In this document: positions 1-9,517 of the stretch, one piece after another
Layout: each line of letters starts with the position of its first letter
How positions within the stretch are numbered: position 1 is the stretch's first letter
NCBI RefSeq assembly: GCF_029433855.1
Contig: NZ_JAROAU010000003.1
Location: forward strand, 1,361,973-1,425,972
Source: Candidatus Kosakonia sp. 282A-S69
Lineage (GTDB): Bacteria > Pseudomonadota > Gammaproteobacteria > Enterobacterales > Enterobacteriaceae
Direction of reading: 5' to 3'
Length of the DNA: 64,000 nt
The notes under the pieces: model-generated
Databases searched by the model: none
The model's input: the letters and a program-made list of their open reading frames with translations, nothing else
Told to the model about the DNA's origin: nothing
Made by a program: the position numbers and the translations under genes

Positions 1-2
1 CC

Positions 3-365
3 ATGACCTTCGTCCACGGCTTCCCGGTGAGCGGCCTGAGCGACAAAGTGGACGCCGACCGTCTGCTGATCACCACCGTGAATAATGAACGTATGGTGGT
101 GAGCGAAGGCAGCCTGGCGCAAAGCTGGATGATCCTGCCTTACGTCAACAGCCTCAACGGCTGGCAGGCTAACGGCACCGTCGCCGTAGAGATTTCGCGC
201 GAAGTCGCCAGCGATGCCACGCGCTTAAAAGCGCGGCTGGATGAAGTGCGCAAAGTCTGGACACCGTGGTTCGAGCCAGGCACCCGCCTCAATATTCTGC
301 TGATTGATTCCCTGCATCCGCAGTTGCGCGATCCCGCCGTCGGGACTTACAAAACCGTCAACTAA
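3..365 (+). CDS. C-terminal part of an unidentified protein, 5' end outside window
   Basis: The frame runs open from the window edge to a TAA at 363-365; whether the ATG at base 3 is the true start cannot be told. The visible 120 residues look soluble, with no membrane segment, and end in a mixed alpha/beta stretch. I do not recognise the family. It stops 9 bases before tagJ, with the AGGA of the tagJ ribosome binding site next to its stop codon, so it belongs to the same T6SS transcript. Its job in secretion is inferred from position only. Confidence 0.6.
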   Translation: MTFVHGFPVSGLSDKVDADRLLITTVNNERMVVSEGSLAQSWMILPYVNSLNGWQANGTVAVEISREVASDATRLKARLDEVRKVWTPWFEPGTRLNILLIDSLHPQLRDPAVGTYKTVN

Positions 366-374
366 GGAACCGCT

Positions 375-1187
375 ATGAATACCTTATTTCAACAACTGGC
401 GGGTGAATCACTGCAGGATAGCCTCGCGCAGCTCGAAAGCCGTATCCGCAGCCAGCCGGGCGATGCTGACTTACGCGCCGCGTTCGCGCAGCTGCTCTGT
501 CTCGATGGCAACTGGACACGTGCCCAGGCGCAGTTAAAAAGCTGGCAGGGGCTCAAGCCGCAGGCACAGCCGACCGTGACCCTCCTTGAGCAGGCGATCG
601 AAGGCGAGCGTCAGCGTGCCGATGTAATGGCCGGTCGCGCACGTCCGGTTGCGCCAATCGAGCAGTATCCGTGGCTGGCAGAGATGATTAGCGCGCTGGA
701 TCCGCAGGGCAGTGATGTCGACGCGCTGCGTGACGCGGCGCTGGAGAAGGCCGACGCTAACCCCGGCCAGCTCGCGATGCAGGATGGGCAGACGGTGGCA
801 TTCGACTGGCTAATGGATGGTGATGGCCGCTTCGGGCCGGTATGCGAAGCGATTGTGAATGGCCGCTACTTCTGGCTGCCGTTTAGCGCCATTTCGGCGA
901 TGCAGTTTCAGGCACCTGCCAGTGTCACTGACCTGGTGTGGCGTCACACGCTGGTGCGCCTGCGCGATGGCAGCGAACAGGTGTGCCAGATCCCGGCGCG
1001 CTATCCGCTCGATGCCAGTTCGGAAGATCGCTTCAAGCTCTGTCGCGTCACCGAATGGCAGCCTCTGGCGGGCGAGTCGGCGCACTACCTCGGGCACGGG
1101 CAAAAGGTGTGGCTCAATGATGGTGCCGAATATTCACTACTCGATCTCGCTACGGTGACCTTCGCTGCGGATGCGACGAATGAGTAA
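375..1187 (+). CDS. tagJ: T6SS accessory protein TagJ (ImpE/SciE family)
   Basis: A 270-residue cytoplasmic protein. The N-terminal third is TPR-like helical repeat (alternating LESRIRSQPGD and LRAAFAQLLCLDG patterns); the C-terminal half is a beta-rich ImpE domain with conserved aromatic stretches such as GRYFWLPFSAI. TagJ proteins of the ImpE type bind the sheath protein TssB and modulate sheath recycling by ClpV. The length is normal for the family. An AAGGA site lies upstream of the ATG. The end overlaps the tssE start (ATGAGTAA), implying translational coupling. Assignment rests on family resemblance plus tssE/tssF/tssG immediately downstream. Confidence 0.85.
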   Translation: MNTLFQQLAGESLQDSLAQLESRIRSQPGDADLRAAFAQLLCLDGNWTRAQAQLKSWQGLKPQAQPTVTLLEQAIEGERQRADVMAGRARPVAPIEQYPWLAEMISALDPQGSDVDALRDAALEKADANPGQLAMQDGQTVAFDWLMDGDGRFGPVCEAIVNGRYFWLPFSAISAMQFQAPASVTDLVWRHTLVRLRDGSEQVCQIPARYPLDASSEDRFKLCRVTEWQPLAGESAHYLGHGQKVWLNDGAEYSLLDLATVTFAADATNE

Positions 1188-1749
1188 CTCTGCACAACAC
1201 GATGAGGGCGATCTGCTGCGCAGCGGCTGGCGCTCGCGTCGCGGCAAAGATACCGTTGGCGCACGCGACAAAATGCAGCCCTCGCTGCTTGATCGTCTGA
1301 CGGACGACGCGCCGGACAAAAAGCAGGAGCCTGCGAATAACAATCTGATTACCCACTCGGCCCTGCGCCGCAATGTTTTGCGCGATCTGCAGTGGCTGTT
1401 TAATACCATCAATAACGAAGCGCAGCAGGATCTCTCCGGCTTCGATGAGGTGCGCCGCTCGGTGGTCAACTTCGGTGTCTCGCCGCTGGCGGGCAAGCGG
1501 ATGTCCGATATCGAATGGAATGATATTCAGCGCAAGCTCACCGATGCGATCCTGCACTTTGAGCCGCGCATCCTGCCGCAGGGCCTGCAGGTGCGCTGCA
1601 TCTCCGATACCAAATCGCTGGATCTGCACAATATCCTGTCGATTGAGATCAAAGGTCGTCTGTGGTGTGTGCCCTATCCGCTGGAGTTCCTTTTTCGTAC
1701 CGATGTGGATCTTGAAAACGGGCATTTCGAGTTGAAAGACGCGGGGTAA
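1180..1749 (+). CDS. tssE: T6SS baseplate subunit TssE (gp25-like)
   Basis: About 189 residues with the gp25/GPW lysozyme-like baseplate fold: an N-terminal helical part (SALRRNVLRDLQWLFNT), the VVNFGVSPLAG stretch, and a C-terminal IEIKGRLWC...PLEFLFRTDVD segment typical of TssE. TssE joins TssF, TssG and TssK in the baseplate wedge on which the contractile sheath assembles. The ATG at 1180 overlaps the tagJ stop and gives the usual N-terminus; an in-frame ATG nine bases upstream (1171) is possible but less likely. tssF starts three bases after the stop. Confidence 0.92.
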   Translation: MSNSAQHDEGDLLRSGWRSRRGKDTVGARDKMQPSLLDRLTDDAPDKKQEPANNNLITHSALRRNVLRDLQWLFNTINNEAQQDLSGFDEVRRSVVNFGVSPLAGKRMSDIEWNDIQRKLTDAILHFEPRILPQGLQVRCISDTKSLDLHNILSIEIKGRLWCVPYPLEFLFRTDVDLENGHFELKDAG

Positions 1750-1752
1750 TTC

Positions 1753-3624
1753 ATGGAAAGCAAATTACTGGAGTACTACAACCGCGAACTCGCCTGGCTG
1801 CGCGAAATGGGCCAGGAGTTTGCCGGGCGCTACCCAAAAGTGGCCGGACGTCTGGGCATGCGTGGGATGGACGTTTCCGACCCCTATGTCGAGCGTCTGA
1901 TGGAGGGCTTCGCCTTTCTCACATCCCGCGTACAGTTAAAAATGGACGCCGAGTTTCCGCGCTTTTCCCAGCGTCTGCTGGAGATGGTCGCGCCAAACTA
2001 CCTGGCGCCAACGCCCTCAATGGCGATTGCGGAACTGCAGCCGGACAGTGCCAAAGGCGATCTGAGCAACGGCTTTATGGTGCCGCGCGGCACCATGATG
2101 GACAGCCAGGTGATGAAGAAGAATGGCGTCACCTGTAGCTACACCACCGCGCACGACGTCACGCTACTGCCGCTGCAAATTAGCCAGGTAGAGCTTGGCG
2201 GCGTACCTGCCGATCTCCCTCTGGCGCAGGTTGGTTTAAGCCAGCGCGGGGCGCAGAGCGCGCTGCGTATTCGCCTGAGCTGCGATGGCCCGGTCAACCT
2301 CAGCCATCTCGATTTCGATCGTCTGGAGCTCTTCCTGAGCGGGCCTGATATGCAGGCGCTGCAACTGCTTGAGCTGCTGATGGAGCATCAGGTAGGCATG
2401 GTTTGCCAGGCAAATGCGCCGCAGGCGGCACTGCACGTGCTGGCGGATGATGCGCTGCGCCAGGAGGGCTTTGAAGCGAACCAGTCTCTGTTACCTGACG
2501 ATCTGCGCAATTTTGACGGTTACCGGCTGCTGCAAGAGTATTTTGCTTTCCCGTCGCGTTTCCTCTTCATCAGCCTGCAGGGGCTGCGCACGATGCTGGA
2601 GGGCAGCGGTGAAGCCAAATCTTTCGACATCATTATCCTGCTTGATAAAGCGGACGGTCAGCTGGAGCGGGTGGTGGATAAGAATCACCTGGCGCTGCAC
2701 TGTACACCGGTCATCAACCTCTTTCCGAAGGTCGCCGAGCGGCAGAAGCTGAGCGAAAGCCTGCACGAATACCATCTGGTGGTCGATAATATCCGTCCGC
2801 TCGATTATGAGATTTACTCTGTTGGCAAAATTCACGCCAGTGTCGATGGTCAGCGCGATGAGCAGACTTTCCGTCCTTTCTGGAGCAGCTGGAGCCAGGA
2901 TGATGGCAATTACGGTGCCTACTTCTCGGTAAGGCGCGAGCAGCGCGCGCTCTCTGAGCACGCTCAGCGCTACGGCACCCGCACCGGCTATATCGGCTCT
3001 GAGGTGTTCGCTTCGCTGGTGGATGAGCAGCATGCGCCGTGGCGCGAAGATTTACGCTACATCACCGCCGAAGTGCTGTGCACCAGCCGCGATCTGCCGC
3101 TGATGCTGCAGCAGGATATGGGGCAATTTGTGCTGCCCGATTCGCTGCCGGTAAAATCACTCAAGCTGCGTAAAGGACCGACGCCGCCGCGACCCGCGCT
3201 GGCGGAAGGGCTCAGCACCTGGCGCTTAATCAGCCAGCTGCAGATGAACTATCTCAGCCTGATGGATGGCGAAAACGGCGAGGGCGCTGCGGCGCTGCGC
3301 CAGCTGCTTGGGCTCTATACCCGGCTGGCGGAAGCGCCGGTGGCGCGCCAGATTGAGGGGGTGCGCCATTGCGTGCTGGAGCCGGTGCACCGCCGGGTGC
3401 CGGAGCCGGGGCCGATTGTCTTTGCCCGAGGTGTTGGCATTACCCTTACCGTGGATGAGCAGGCCTTCTCCGGCTTCAGCCCATGGCTCTTTGGCAGCGT
3501 ACTGGAGCGCGTCTTTGCCCGTCTGGTCGGCATGAACAGCTTTACGGAGTTTACCCTCAAGAGCCAGCAGCGCGGCGAAGTGGGTTACTGGCCGCCGCGG
3601 ATGGGCAAGAGGGCACTGATATGA
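1753..3624 (+). CDS. tssF: T6SS baseplate subunit TssF
   Basis: A 623-residue cytoplasmic protein with the diagnostic TssF opening (LLEYYNRELAWLREMGQEFAGRYPKVA split over residues 4-30), the VERLMEGFAFLTSRVQLKMD helix and a C-terminal FAPR-like region. TssF is the homologue of phage T4 gp6, forming the wedge with TssG and TssE. Length is normal for the family. Its last codons overlap tssG (ATGA at 3621-3624), the tight coupling expected for subunits made in fixed ratio. No disruption is seen. Confidence 0.95.
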   Translation: MESKLLEYYNRELAWLREMGQEFAGRYPKVAGRLGMRGMDVSDPYVERLMEGFAFLTSRVQLKMDAEFPRFSQRLLEMVAPNYLAPTPSMAIAELQPDSAKGDLSNGFMVPRGTMMDSQVMKKNGVTCSYTTAHDVTLLPLQISQVELGGVPADLPLAQVGLSQRGAQSALRIRLSCDGPVNLSHLDFDRLELFLSGPDMQALQLLELLMEHQVGMVCQANAPQAALHVLADDALRQEGFEANQSLLPDDLRNFDGYRLLQEYFAFPSRFLFISLQGLRTMLEGSGEAKSFDIIILLDKADGQLERVVDKNHLALHCTPVINLFPKVAERQKLSESLHEYHLVVDNIRPLDYEIYSVGKIHASVDGQRDEQTFRPFWSSWSQDDGNYGAYFSVRREQRALSEHAQRYGTRTGYIGSEVFASLVDEQHAPWREDLRYITAEVLCTSRDLPLMLQQDMGQFVLPDSLPVKSLKLRKGPTPPRPALAEGLSTWRLISQLQMNYLSLMDGENGEGAAALRQLLGLYTRLAEAPVARQIEGVRHCVLEPVHRRVPEPGPIVFARGVGITLTVDEQAFSGFSPWLFGSVLERVFARLVGMNSFTEFTLKSQQRGEVGYWPPRMGKRALI

Positions 3625-4664
3625 CCGAGACGTCCGCGCTCAAGCCTGCGATTATCCGCGTTAACAGCTTGCCGGATGCCTTCTGGCAGAATGTGATGGC
3701 GACGCCGTGGCGTTACGATCTCTTTACCCTGCTGCGTCGCGTGGATGCGCGCGGCGGGGAGCGCTACCCGCTAGGGCGCGCGCCGCTGCCGCGCTTTGAG
3801 TCGCTGCGCATCGGGCAAACGCCGTCGCTCAGCTTCGCGCCGGCAACGCTCGCCGGGGTGAAAAAGCGCGAAGCGTCGCCGCTGTATGATGTGTCGATTT
3901 ACAGCTTTGGCCTTTTTGGCCCCAACGGCCCGCTGCCTATCCACCTGACAGAGTATGCGCGCGAGCGTATCGATCACCATCAGGATGAGAGCATGAGCGC
4001 CTTTGCCGATCTCTTCCATCACCGGCTGACGCTCCTCTTTTATCGTGCGTGGGCGGATGCCCAGCCGACGGTCTCCCTCGATCGCAAAGACAATAACCGC
4101 TTCGAGCACTATATCGCTTCGCTGATCGGTATGGGGCAGCCGGGACAGCTGGAGAAGGGGACGCTCAGCCCCCACTCCCGCTTCGCGCTGGCGGGGCATC
4201 TAACCCGCAACGGCCGCGATCCAGAGGGGCTGGCGAAGATCCTGCGCGGCTATTTCAACGTGCCGGTAAACATTGTCGAGAACGTGCCTCAGTGGATGCC
4301 GCTCAGCCCGCGTGAGCGCGCGCGCCTTCAGGGAGGGCGACATGCGCCGCGTCTGGGGCAGTCGACCTTTCTTGGCGAGGCGGTGCGCGACGTGTGCCAT
4401 AAATTTCGCATTGAGATCGGCCCGCTCCCGGCTGAAACCTACCGGCGCTTTCTGCCGGGAGAGAAGTATATCGCCGCGCTGCGTGACTGGGTGCGCCAGT
4501 ATCTGGGCATTGAGTATCAGTGGGCGGTGAAAGTGATTCTGCGCAGCGAAGATGTGGTCGGCGCAGCGCTGGGCGGCGACAGCCGTCTGGGGTATAGCGC
4601 CTGGCTCGGTATGCAACCGAGGCCAGAAGCGCGTGGAGATTTGGTATTTAGCCCGGAGGGGTAA
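3621..4664 (+). CDS. tssG: T6SS baseplate subunit TssG
   Basis: A 347-residue protein when started at the ATG overlapping the tssF stop. The frame continues further upstream inside tssF, but the ATGA overlap and the family N-terminus (a PWRYDLFTLLRRVDARGG segment near residue 32) favour this start. The SFGLFGPNGPLPIHLTEYARERI stretch (residues about 94-116) is the TssG signature. TssG (ImpH/VasB) corresponds to T4 gp53/gp7 and completes the baseplate wedge with TssF and TssE. It is the last gene of the tight block; 176 bases separate it from clpV. Confidence 0.95.
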   Translation: MTETSALKPAIIRVNSLPDAFWQNVMATPWRYDLFTLLRRVDARGGERYPLGRAPLPRFESLRIGQTPSLSFAPATLAGVKKREASPLYDVSIYSFGLFGPNGPLPIHLTEYARERIDHHQDESMSAFADLFHHRLTLLFYRAWADAQPTVSLDRKDNNRFEHYIASLIGMGQPGQLEKGTLSPHSRFALAGHLTRNGRDPEGLAKILRGYFNVPVNIVENVPQWMPLSPRERARLQGGRHAPRLGQSTFLGEAVRDVCHKFRIEIGPLPAETYRRFLPGEKYIAALRDWVRQYLGIEYQWAVKVILRSEDVVGAALGGDSRLGYSAWLGMQPRPEARGDLVFSPEG

Positions 4665-4689
4665 TCCTTCGATTTTGCATCCCAGTCTG

Positions 4690-4815
4690 ACGTCTGCACA
4701 AAATCATTCGCGTTGCGTTGCACGGTAAGCCAGCGTATCCCGGACGCTTACACCCGTAAGCGACAAAGGAGATGGGGCCGCCATCGACGAGACAGCACGA
4801 AGGATGAAGTGCTAA
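4690..4815. repeat. Intergenic palindromic element between tssG and clpV
   Basis: This non-coding stretch holds a perfect 7-bp stem (CGCTTAC at 4745-4751, loop ACCC, GTAAGCG at 4756-4762) inside a longer segment. The segment reminds me, from memory and at low identity, of a long imperfect-palindrome repeat found between genes in many Enterobacterales, with the same order CATTCG, GTTGC, ATCCC, GCTTACA, GTAAG. It lies between the end of the baseplate block and the clpV ribosome binding site and could be a processing or pausing site. The repeat identity is a guess; the hairpin is seen directly. Confidence 0.4.
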
Positions 4816-4840
4816 TTAATTATGAATAATGGAAGAACCC

Positions 4841-7459
4841 ATGTCAGAAATCAGCCGCGCCGTGTTATTCGGCAAACTCGACACACTCTTATTCACCTCG
4901 CTGGAGAGCGCCACCGCGTTTTGTAAGCTGCGTGGTAACCCTTATGTGGAGCTGGTTCACTGGCTGCATCAGTTGATGCAGCAGTCGGATGGCGATCTGC
5001 AGCAGGTTATCCGCCACTTTTCCCTTGATGAGCAGGCGCTGACCCGCGATATCGTCGCCGCGCTGGATAAACTGCCGCGCGGCGCAAGTTCCGTTTCCGA
5101 CCTGTCAGAGCATATTGATACAGCGGTTGAGCGTGCATGGGTCTACGGTTCGCTGAAATTCGGCGTCACCCGCATTCGCGGCGGACACCTGCTCGCGGGG
5201 ATCCTGAAAACCTGGAGTCTCGCCAACGTTCTGAAAGGCATCTCTGCGCAGTTTGATCGCGTCAGTGCCGATGCGCTGCTGGACAATTTCGACACTATTT
5301 TCGCCAATAGCAAAGAGACGCAGCAGGCAACGGTTCCCCTGAGTGACGACAGCGGCGTGGCCGCACCCGCTCAGCAGGGGACGCTTGCCCAGTATGGTCA
5401 GGATCTCACCGCTCGTGCGCGTGACGGCAAGATCGATCCGGTTGTCGGTCGCGACGAAGAGATCCGCCAGATGGTCGATATCCTGATGCGCCGTCGCCAG
5501 AACAACCCGCTGCTGACCGGTGAAGCCGGGGTAGGGAAAACCGCCGTGGTGGAGGGTCTGGCACTGCGTATTGCCAGCGGCGACGTTCCCGAGCCGCTGG
5601 TTGACGTTCAGCTGTGGCTGCTTGATATCGGCATGCTGCAAGCGGGCGCGGGGATGAAAGGGGAGTTTGAAGCGCGTCTGCAGGCGCTGATTAATGAAGT
5701 GCAGTCCAGCCCGACGCCGATCATTCTCTTTATCGATGAGATCCACACGCTGATTGGCGCTGGTGGCCAGCAGGGCACCGGCGATGCCGCCAACCTGCTG
5801 AAACCGGCGCTGGCGCGTGGGCAGCTGCGCACCATCGGTGCCACGACCTGGGCTGAGTATAAAAAATACATTGAGAAGGATCCGGCGCTGACCCGTCGTT
5901 TCCAGACCGTACAGGTCGCCGAGCCAGATGAAGAGAAAGCGGTGCTGATGCTGCGCAGCACCGTGTCGGCGCTTGAGAAACATCACCGCGTACTGCTGCT
6001 GGATGAAGCCGTGGTGGCGGCCGTGAAGCTGTCGCACCGCTACATTCCGGCACGTCAGCTGCCGGACAAAGCAGTTGCTCTGCTGGATACCGCCTGTGCC
6101 CGTGTGGCCGTCAGCCAGAGTTCACCCCCGCCGCAGCTGGAAGATTGCCAGCACCGCATTGATGCGCTGGACGTGGAGATCGAGATCGCTAACCGTGAAG
6201 CCAAAGTCGCCGTGGGTGACAGCGAGCGCGTGGTGAAACTGCAGGCCGATCTGGAGAAACTGGCGGAACAGCGCGATGCGTTAACGCAGCGCTGGGAGCA
6301 GGAGCAGGCGCTGGTGGACAGCATTATCGCCCAGCGCGCACAGCTTCATACCGCACCGGAAGAGTCGTTGACCGAGCTGCGCGCCACTCTTACCGAGCAG
6401 CAAAACGCGCTGCGCGCATTGCAGGGCGATGAGCCGCTGCTCTTTACCTCCGTGGATGCCAACGTGGTTGCCGCCGTGGTCTCTGACTGGACCGGCATCC
6501 CGCTGGGCCGGATGGTGAAAGATGAGATCGACGCGGTGCTGAAACTGGCCGATACCTTAAATGAACGCGTCATCGGTCAGCGTCACGGTCTGGAGCTGAT
6601 TGCCAAACGTGTTCGCACATCGCGCGCGCGCCTTGACGATCCGAACAAGCCGGTCGGCGTATTTATGCTCTGCGGCCCGTCTGGTGTCGGTAAAACCGAA
6701 ACCGCGCTGGCGCTGGCGGAGTCGCTCTACGGCGGCGAGCAGAACATCATCACCATCAATATGAGCGAGTTCCAGGAAGCGCATACGGTCTCCACCCTGA
6801 AAGGCGCGCCTCCGGGCTACGTTGGCTATGGCGAAGGCGGCGTATTAACGGAAGCGGTGCGCCGTCGTCCCTACAGCGTGGTGCTGCTGGACGAGATTGA
6901 AAAAGCGCATCCGGATGTGCATGAGATCTTCTTCCAGGTGTTCGATAAAGGGTGGATGGAAGATGGCGAAGGTCGCCACATCGATTTCCGTAACACCATT
7001 ATCATCCTCACCTCCAACGTGGGTACCGATCTGATTACCGGCATGTGCGCCGACCCTGAACTGATGCCGGAGCCGGACGCACTGCGTGACGCGCTGCGCG
7101 CGCCGCTGCTGCAGGTTTTCCCGCCTGCGCTGCTGGGCCGTCTGCTGGTGGTGCCCTACTATCCGCTGAGCGATGAGATGCTGGCGATGATCGTCCGTCT
7201 GCAGCTTAAGCGCATCCAGCGTCGTCTCGAAGAGAACCATGGCATCATTTCTGAAGTTGATGAGAGCGTGGTTGAACAGATCGTTGCGCGCTGTACGGAA
7301 GTGGAATCGGGCGGCCGTATGGTAGACGCCATTCTTACCAACACTTTGCTGCCGCTTATGAGCCAGCTATTACTCGACGCCAGCGCGCGAGACGAGCATT
7401 ATAAGCGTTTACGTGTCACGTTTGAGCAGGGTGAGTTTCACTGTCAGTTTGCGGCGTAA
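4841..7459 (+). CDS. clpV: T6SS sheath-recycling AAA+ ATPase ClpV (TssH)
   Basis: An 872-residue double AAA+ ATPase of the ClpB/Hsp100 class. An N domain (about 1-160) precedes NBD1 with Walker A GEAGVGKT (227-234), a middle coiled-coil region (about 400-530), then NBD2 with Walker A GPSGVGKT (612-619) and a C-terminal D2-small domain. ClpV threads TssB/TssC of contracted sheaths for reuse. Start: the ATG at 4841 follows GGAAG with good spacing and gives [14 protein letters not shown], a typical ClpV N-terminus; an in-frame ATG at 4829 lacks a proper site. Confidence 0.95.
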   Translation: MSEISRAVLFGKLDTLLFTSLESATAFCKLRGNPYVELVHWLHQLMQQSDGDLQQVIRHFSLDEQALTRDIVAALDKLPRGASSVSDLSEHIDTAVERAWVYGSLKFGVTRIRGGHLLAGILKTWSLANVLKGISAQFDRVSADALLDNFDTIFANSKETQQATVPLSDDSGVAAPAQQGTLAQYGQDLTARARDGKIDPVVGRDEEIRQMVDILMRRRQNNPLLTGEAGVGKTAVVEGLALRIASGDVPEPLVDVQLWLLDIGMLQAGAGMKGEFEARLQALINEVQSSPTPIILFIDEIHTLIGAGGQQGTGDAANLLKPALARGQLRTIGATTWAEYKKYIEKDPALTRRFQTVQVAEPDEEKAVLMLRSTVSALEKHHRVLLLDEAVVAAVKLSHRYIPARQLPDKAVALLDTACARVAVSQSSPPPQLEDCQHRIDALDVEIEIANREAKVAVGDSERVVKLQADLEKLAEQRDALTQRWEQEQALVDSIIAQRAQLHTAPEESLTELRATLTEQQNALRALQGDEPLLFTSVDANVVAAVVSDWTGIPLGRMVKDEIDAVLKLADTLNERVIGQRHGLELIAKRVRTSRARLDDPNKPVGVFMLCGPSGVGKTETALALAESLYGGEQNIITINMSEFQEAHTVSTLKGAPPGYVGYGEGGVLTEAVRRRPYSVVLLDEIEKAHPDVHEIFFQVFDKGWMEDGEGRHIDFRNTIIILTSNVGTDLITGMCADPELMPEPDALRDALRAPLLQVFPPALLGRLLVVPYYPLSDEMLAMIVRLQLKRIQRRLEENHGIISEVDESVVEQIVARCTEVESGGRMVDAILTNTLLPLMSQLLLDASARDEHYKRLRVTFEQGEFHCQFAA

Positions 7460-7485
7460 CGCCATTATCAAGAGAGTTTTCCAAT

Positions 7486-8940
7486 ATGACGGATCACGAT
7501 AACAACCGGAGTGTACCGAACGCGCTGCCACCGGGATATCGCTTCAATGAGTTTGAAATTAAGGAAGTGATCGGTGGTGGAGGGTTCGGCATCGTCTATC
7601 GCGCCTGGGATCACCAGCTTGAGCGAACCATCGCGATTAAAGAGTTTATGCCCTCTTCGCTGGCAGTGCGTAACGACGACATGACGCTGGTGCTGCGTAG
7701 CGAGCGCTTCAGCAAAGCGTTTACTGCCGGTTTGAACAGTTTTATTCAGGAAGCCCGTTTACTGGCCCGTTTTAACCACCCGAACCTGCTGCATGTGCTG
7801 CGTTTCTGGGTGCAGAACGACACCGCCTACATGGGGACGGTGTTCTACAGCGGCACGACGCTGTCGCGCCTGCGCGAGAAGAATCCGGCGCTGATCAATG
7901 AAGCGTGGATCCGCCGCATGCTGCCGATGCTGCTGGGGGCAATCAAGACCATTCACGATGAGGGTTATCTCCATCGCGATATTTCGCTGGATAATATTCA
8001 GATTCAGGAAAATGGCTTGCCGGTGCTGCTCGATTTCGGCTCAGCGCGCCGCAGTATTGGCTCTGTTTCTGATGAAACCGAAACCATGCTGCGTCCGGGC
8101 TATGCGCCGATAGAGCAATATACCGACGACAATGAGAGCGAGCAGGGGCCATGGACCGATATCTATGCCCTGGGGGCCGTGTTGCACACCATGATCATCG
8201 GCTCTCCGCCGCCGGTCAGTGTGGTGCGTAGCATTCAGGATACCTACGTCCCGCTGACCCAGCGCGGACTGCCAGGCTACTCCATGGCGCTGTTGCAGGC
8301 AGTGGATCGCGCGCTGGCGCTTAAGATGGAAGATCGTCCGCAGTCGGTGGACGAGTTTGCCGCGCTGATTGAGATGCCAGTCGCCGGGATTGACGATGTG
8401 CTGAACGTGAAGCAACCTGGCACCATGCTGGTGCCGGTTGAAGAGACGCCGGAAAAAGTCGACGTTGCTGGCTGGCAGCGCTACAAACTTCCTGCGCTGG
8501 TCGGCGCAGGTGTTGTTGTCGGCGTTATCGCGGGCGCGCTGCTGTTCAGCGGCAGCTCAGAGCCAGAGAAGGCCGCGACGGAAAACGTGAGTAACACGCA
8601 GCCGCAGCAGAACAGCGCACCTGTTGAGCAGCCGCGCCAGACCGAGCCAGTCACGCAGCCTGCGACACCGCCAGCGCAAAGCCAGAGCGAAACGGCGAGC
8701 GCCGCGCCGGCGGCCTCGCAGGCTCCGATAGCGCAACTCTTTGTTCGTATGAACGAGGGCGAGAAGCTGACGCTCAACGGCGAAAGCCAGTCCGTTTCAC
8801 CGGCCACCAACGGTTTCGCCTCTCTGAAAGTGAAGCCGGGTCGCTATGAGCTAGTGCTGGAAGGCAATGGTCAGACTCGCAGCCAGACTATCGATATAGC
8901 TACCCCCGGTACCTGGCTTATCAATCCGCAGCCGCGATAG
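7486..8940 (+). CDS. PpkA-like membrane Ser/Thr protein kinase of the T6SS
   Basis: A 484-residue protein. The kinase domain (about 17-290) has a glycine loop GGGGFGIVYRAW, an AIKEF lysine, an HRDISLDN catalytic loop and a DFGSAR magnesium loop; ISLDN replaces the commoner LKPxN but keeps Asp and Asn. One TM helix lies at about 334-355, then a Pro/Gln/Thr-rich linker and a small PEGA-like beta domain at the C-terminus. PpkA kinases control T6SS assembly post-translationally, usually through Fha phosphorylation and opposed by PppA; neither partner is in this window. It follows clpV by 26 bases and ends the block before tandem hairpins. Confidence 0.85.
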   Translation: MTDHDNNRSVPNALPPGYRFNEFEIKEVIGGGGFGIVYRAWDHQLERTIAIKEFMPSSLAVRNDDMTLVLRSERFSKAFTAGLNSFIQEARLLARFNHPNLLHVLRFWVQNDTAYMGTVFYSGTTLSRLREKNPALINEAWIRRMLPMLLGAIKTIHDEGYLHRDISLDNIQIQENGLPVLLDFGSARRSIGSVSDETETMLRPGYAPIEQYTDDNESEQGPWTDIYALGAVLHTMIIGSPPPVSVVRSIQDTYVPLTQRGLPGYSMALLQAVDRALALKMEDRPQSVDEFAALIEMPVAGIDDVLNVKQPGTMLVPVEETPEKVDVAGWQRYKLPALVGAGVVVGVIAGALLFSGSSEPEKAATENVSNTQPQQNSAPVEQPRQTEPVTQPATPPAQSQSETASAAPAASQAPIAQLFVRMNEGEKLTLNGESQSVSPATNGFASLKVKPGRYELVLEGNGQTRSQTIDIATPGTWLINPQPR

Positions 8941-8951
8941 CCGTGGTTCGC

Positions 8952-9000
8952 CCGGGCCGCCTGGCCCGGTCACGCGCGGGAACGTTATCCCGCGCGTTTC
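8952..9000 (+). terminator. Tandem hairpins ending the T6SS structural block
   Basis: Two perfect hairpins follow the kinase stop. The first pairs CCGGGCC (8952-8958) with GGCCCGG (8963-8969). The second pairs ACGCGCGGGA (8972-8981) with TCCCGCGCGT (8988-8997) around a 6-base loop and runs into TTCATTTC. The second looks like an intrinsic terminator with a weak U tract, so the effector part (DcrB-like, vgrG and on) may be separately transcribed. Confidence 0.7.
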
Positions 9001-9080
9001 ATTTCACCTTGCCTCAGGGAGCTATGGCTTCTTCTTCAAAACGACCTTAGTCTCGTCCGACATATAAAAAAGACAGAACT

Positions 9081-9461
9081 ATGAATGTATTAACACACAG
9101 TAATAACGGTGGCAGTGAATTTACGTTTGTTGTCTCTCGTGCCAGCGCCAAAGCCGATGATAAGGTTCATACCGTCGCCGCCAGAAAGATCCGCGAGCTG
9201 GAGATGACGCTCACCGATTTTCACCTCGAATCCTCCCAAATGTTAGACGTTGACGGTAATCCTGCCGTCGAGCTCTTTTATCAGTTCAGCAATGACAACC
9301 GGATCATTTATCAGCGTCAGACCATCATTTTGCTGGCCGATCCCGCTGCGGGTCAAAAAATGGTTAGCTATGTCGGCACCTGCCCGGGAGAATTCAGTGA
9401 GTCTTACCAACAGCAGTATCAGGAAATTATTCAAAGCCTGAAATTCCATCGCGCCCGCTAA
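9081..9461 (+). CDS. DcrB/DUF1795 (EagR-like) T6SS chaperone, short N-terminus
   Basis: A 126-residue soluble protein matching the DUF1795 pattern: a FTFVVSR strand, repeated VELFYQF and IIYQRQTI strands, and a C-terminal QQYQEIIQSLKF helix. DUF1795 proteins beside vgrG/PAAR genes (EagR chaperones) shield hydrophobic helices of T6SS cargo until loading. It lies 56 bases before vgrG. It begins directly at the NVLTHS strand, so the N-terminal segment of about 20 residues usual in the family is absent; a stop codon at 9063-9065 blocks upstream extension in frame. It may be slightly truncated or a short variant. No signal peptide, unlike true DcrB. Confidence 0.65.
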   Translation: MNVLTHSNNGGSEFTFVVSRASAKADDKVHTVAARKIRELEMTLTDFHLESSQMLDVDGNPAVELFYQFSNDNRIIYQRQTIILLADPAAGQKMVSYVGTCPGEFSESYQQQYQEIIQSLKFHRAR

Positions 9462-9517
9462 CGCTGAACTGTCAGACTCACCATTTATCAAAATTAAGTG
9501 TCACAGAGGACTTCACC

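Noticed and set aside
5105-6037. Long open frame on the minus strand inside clpV
   Set aside because: It is fully antisense to a well-conserved gene, has no binding site, and its Arg/Gln/His-rich composition is the usual by-product of GC-rich coding DNA read backwards.
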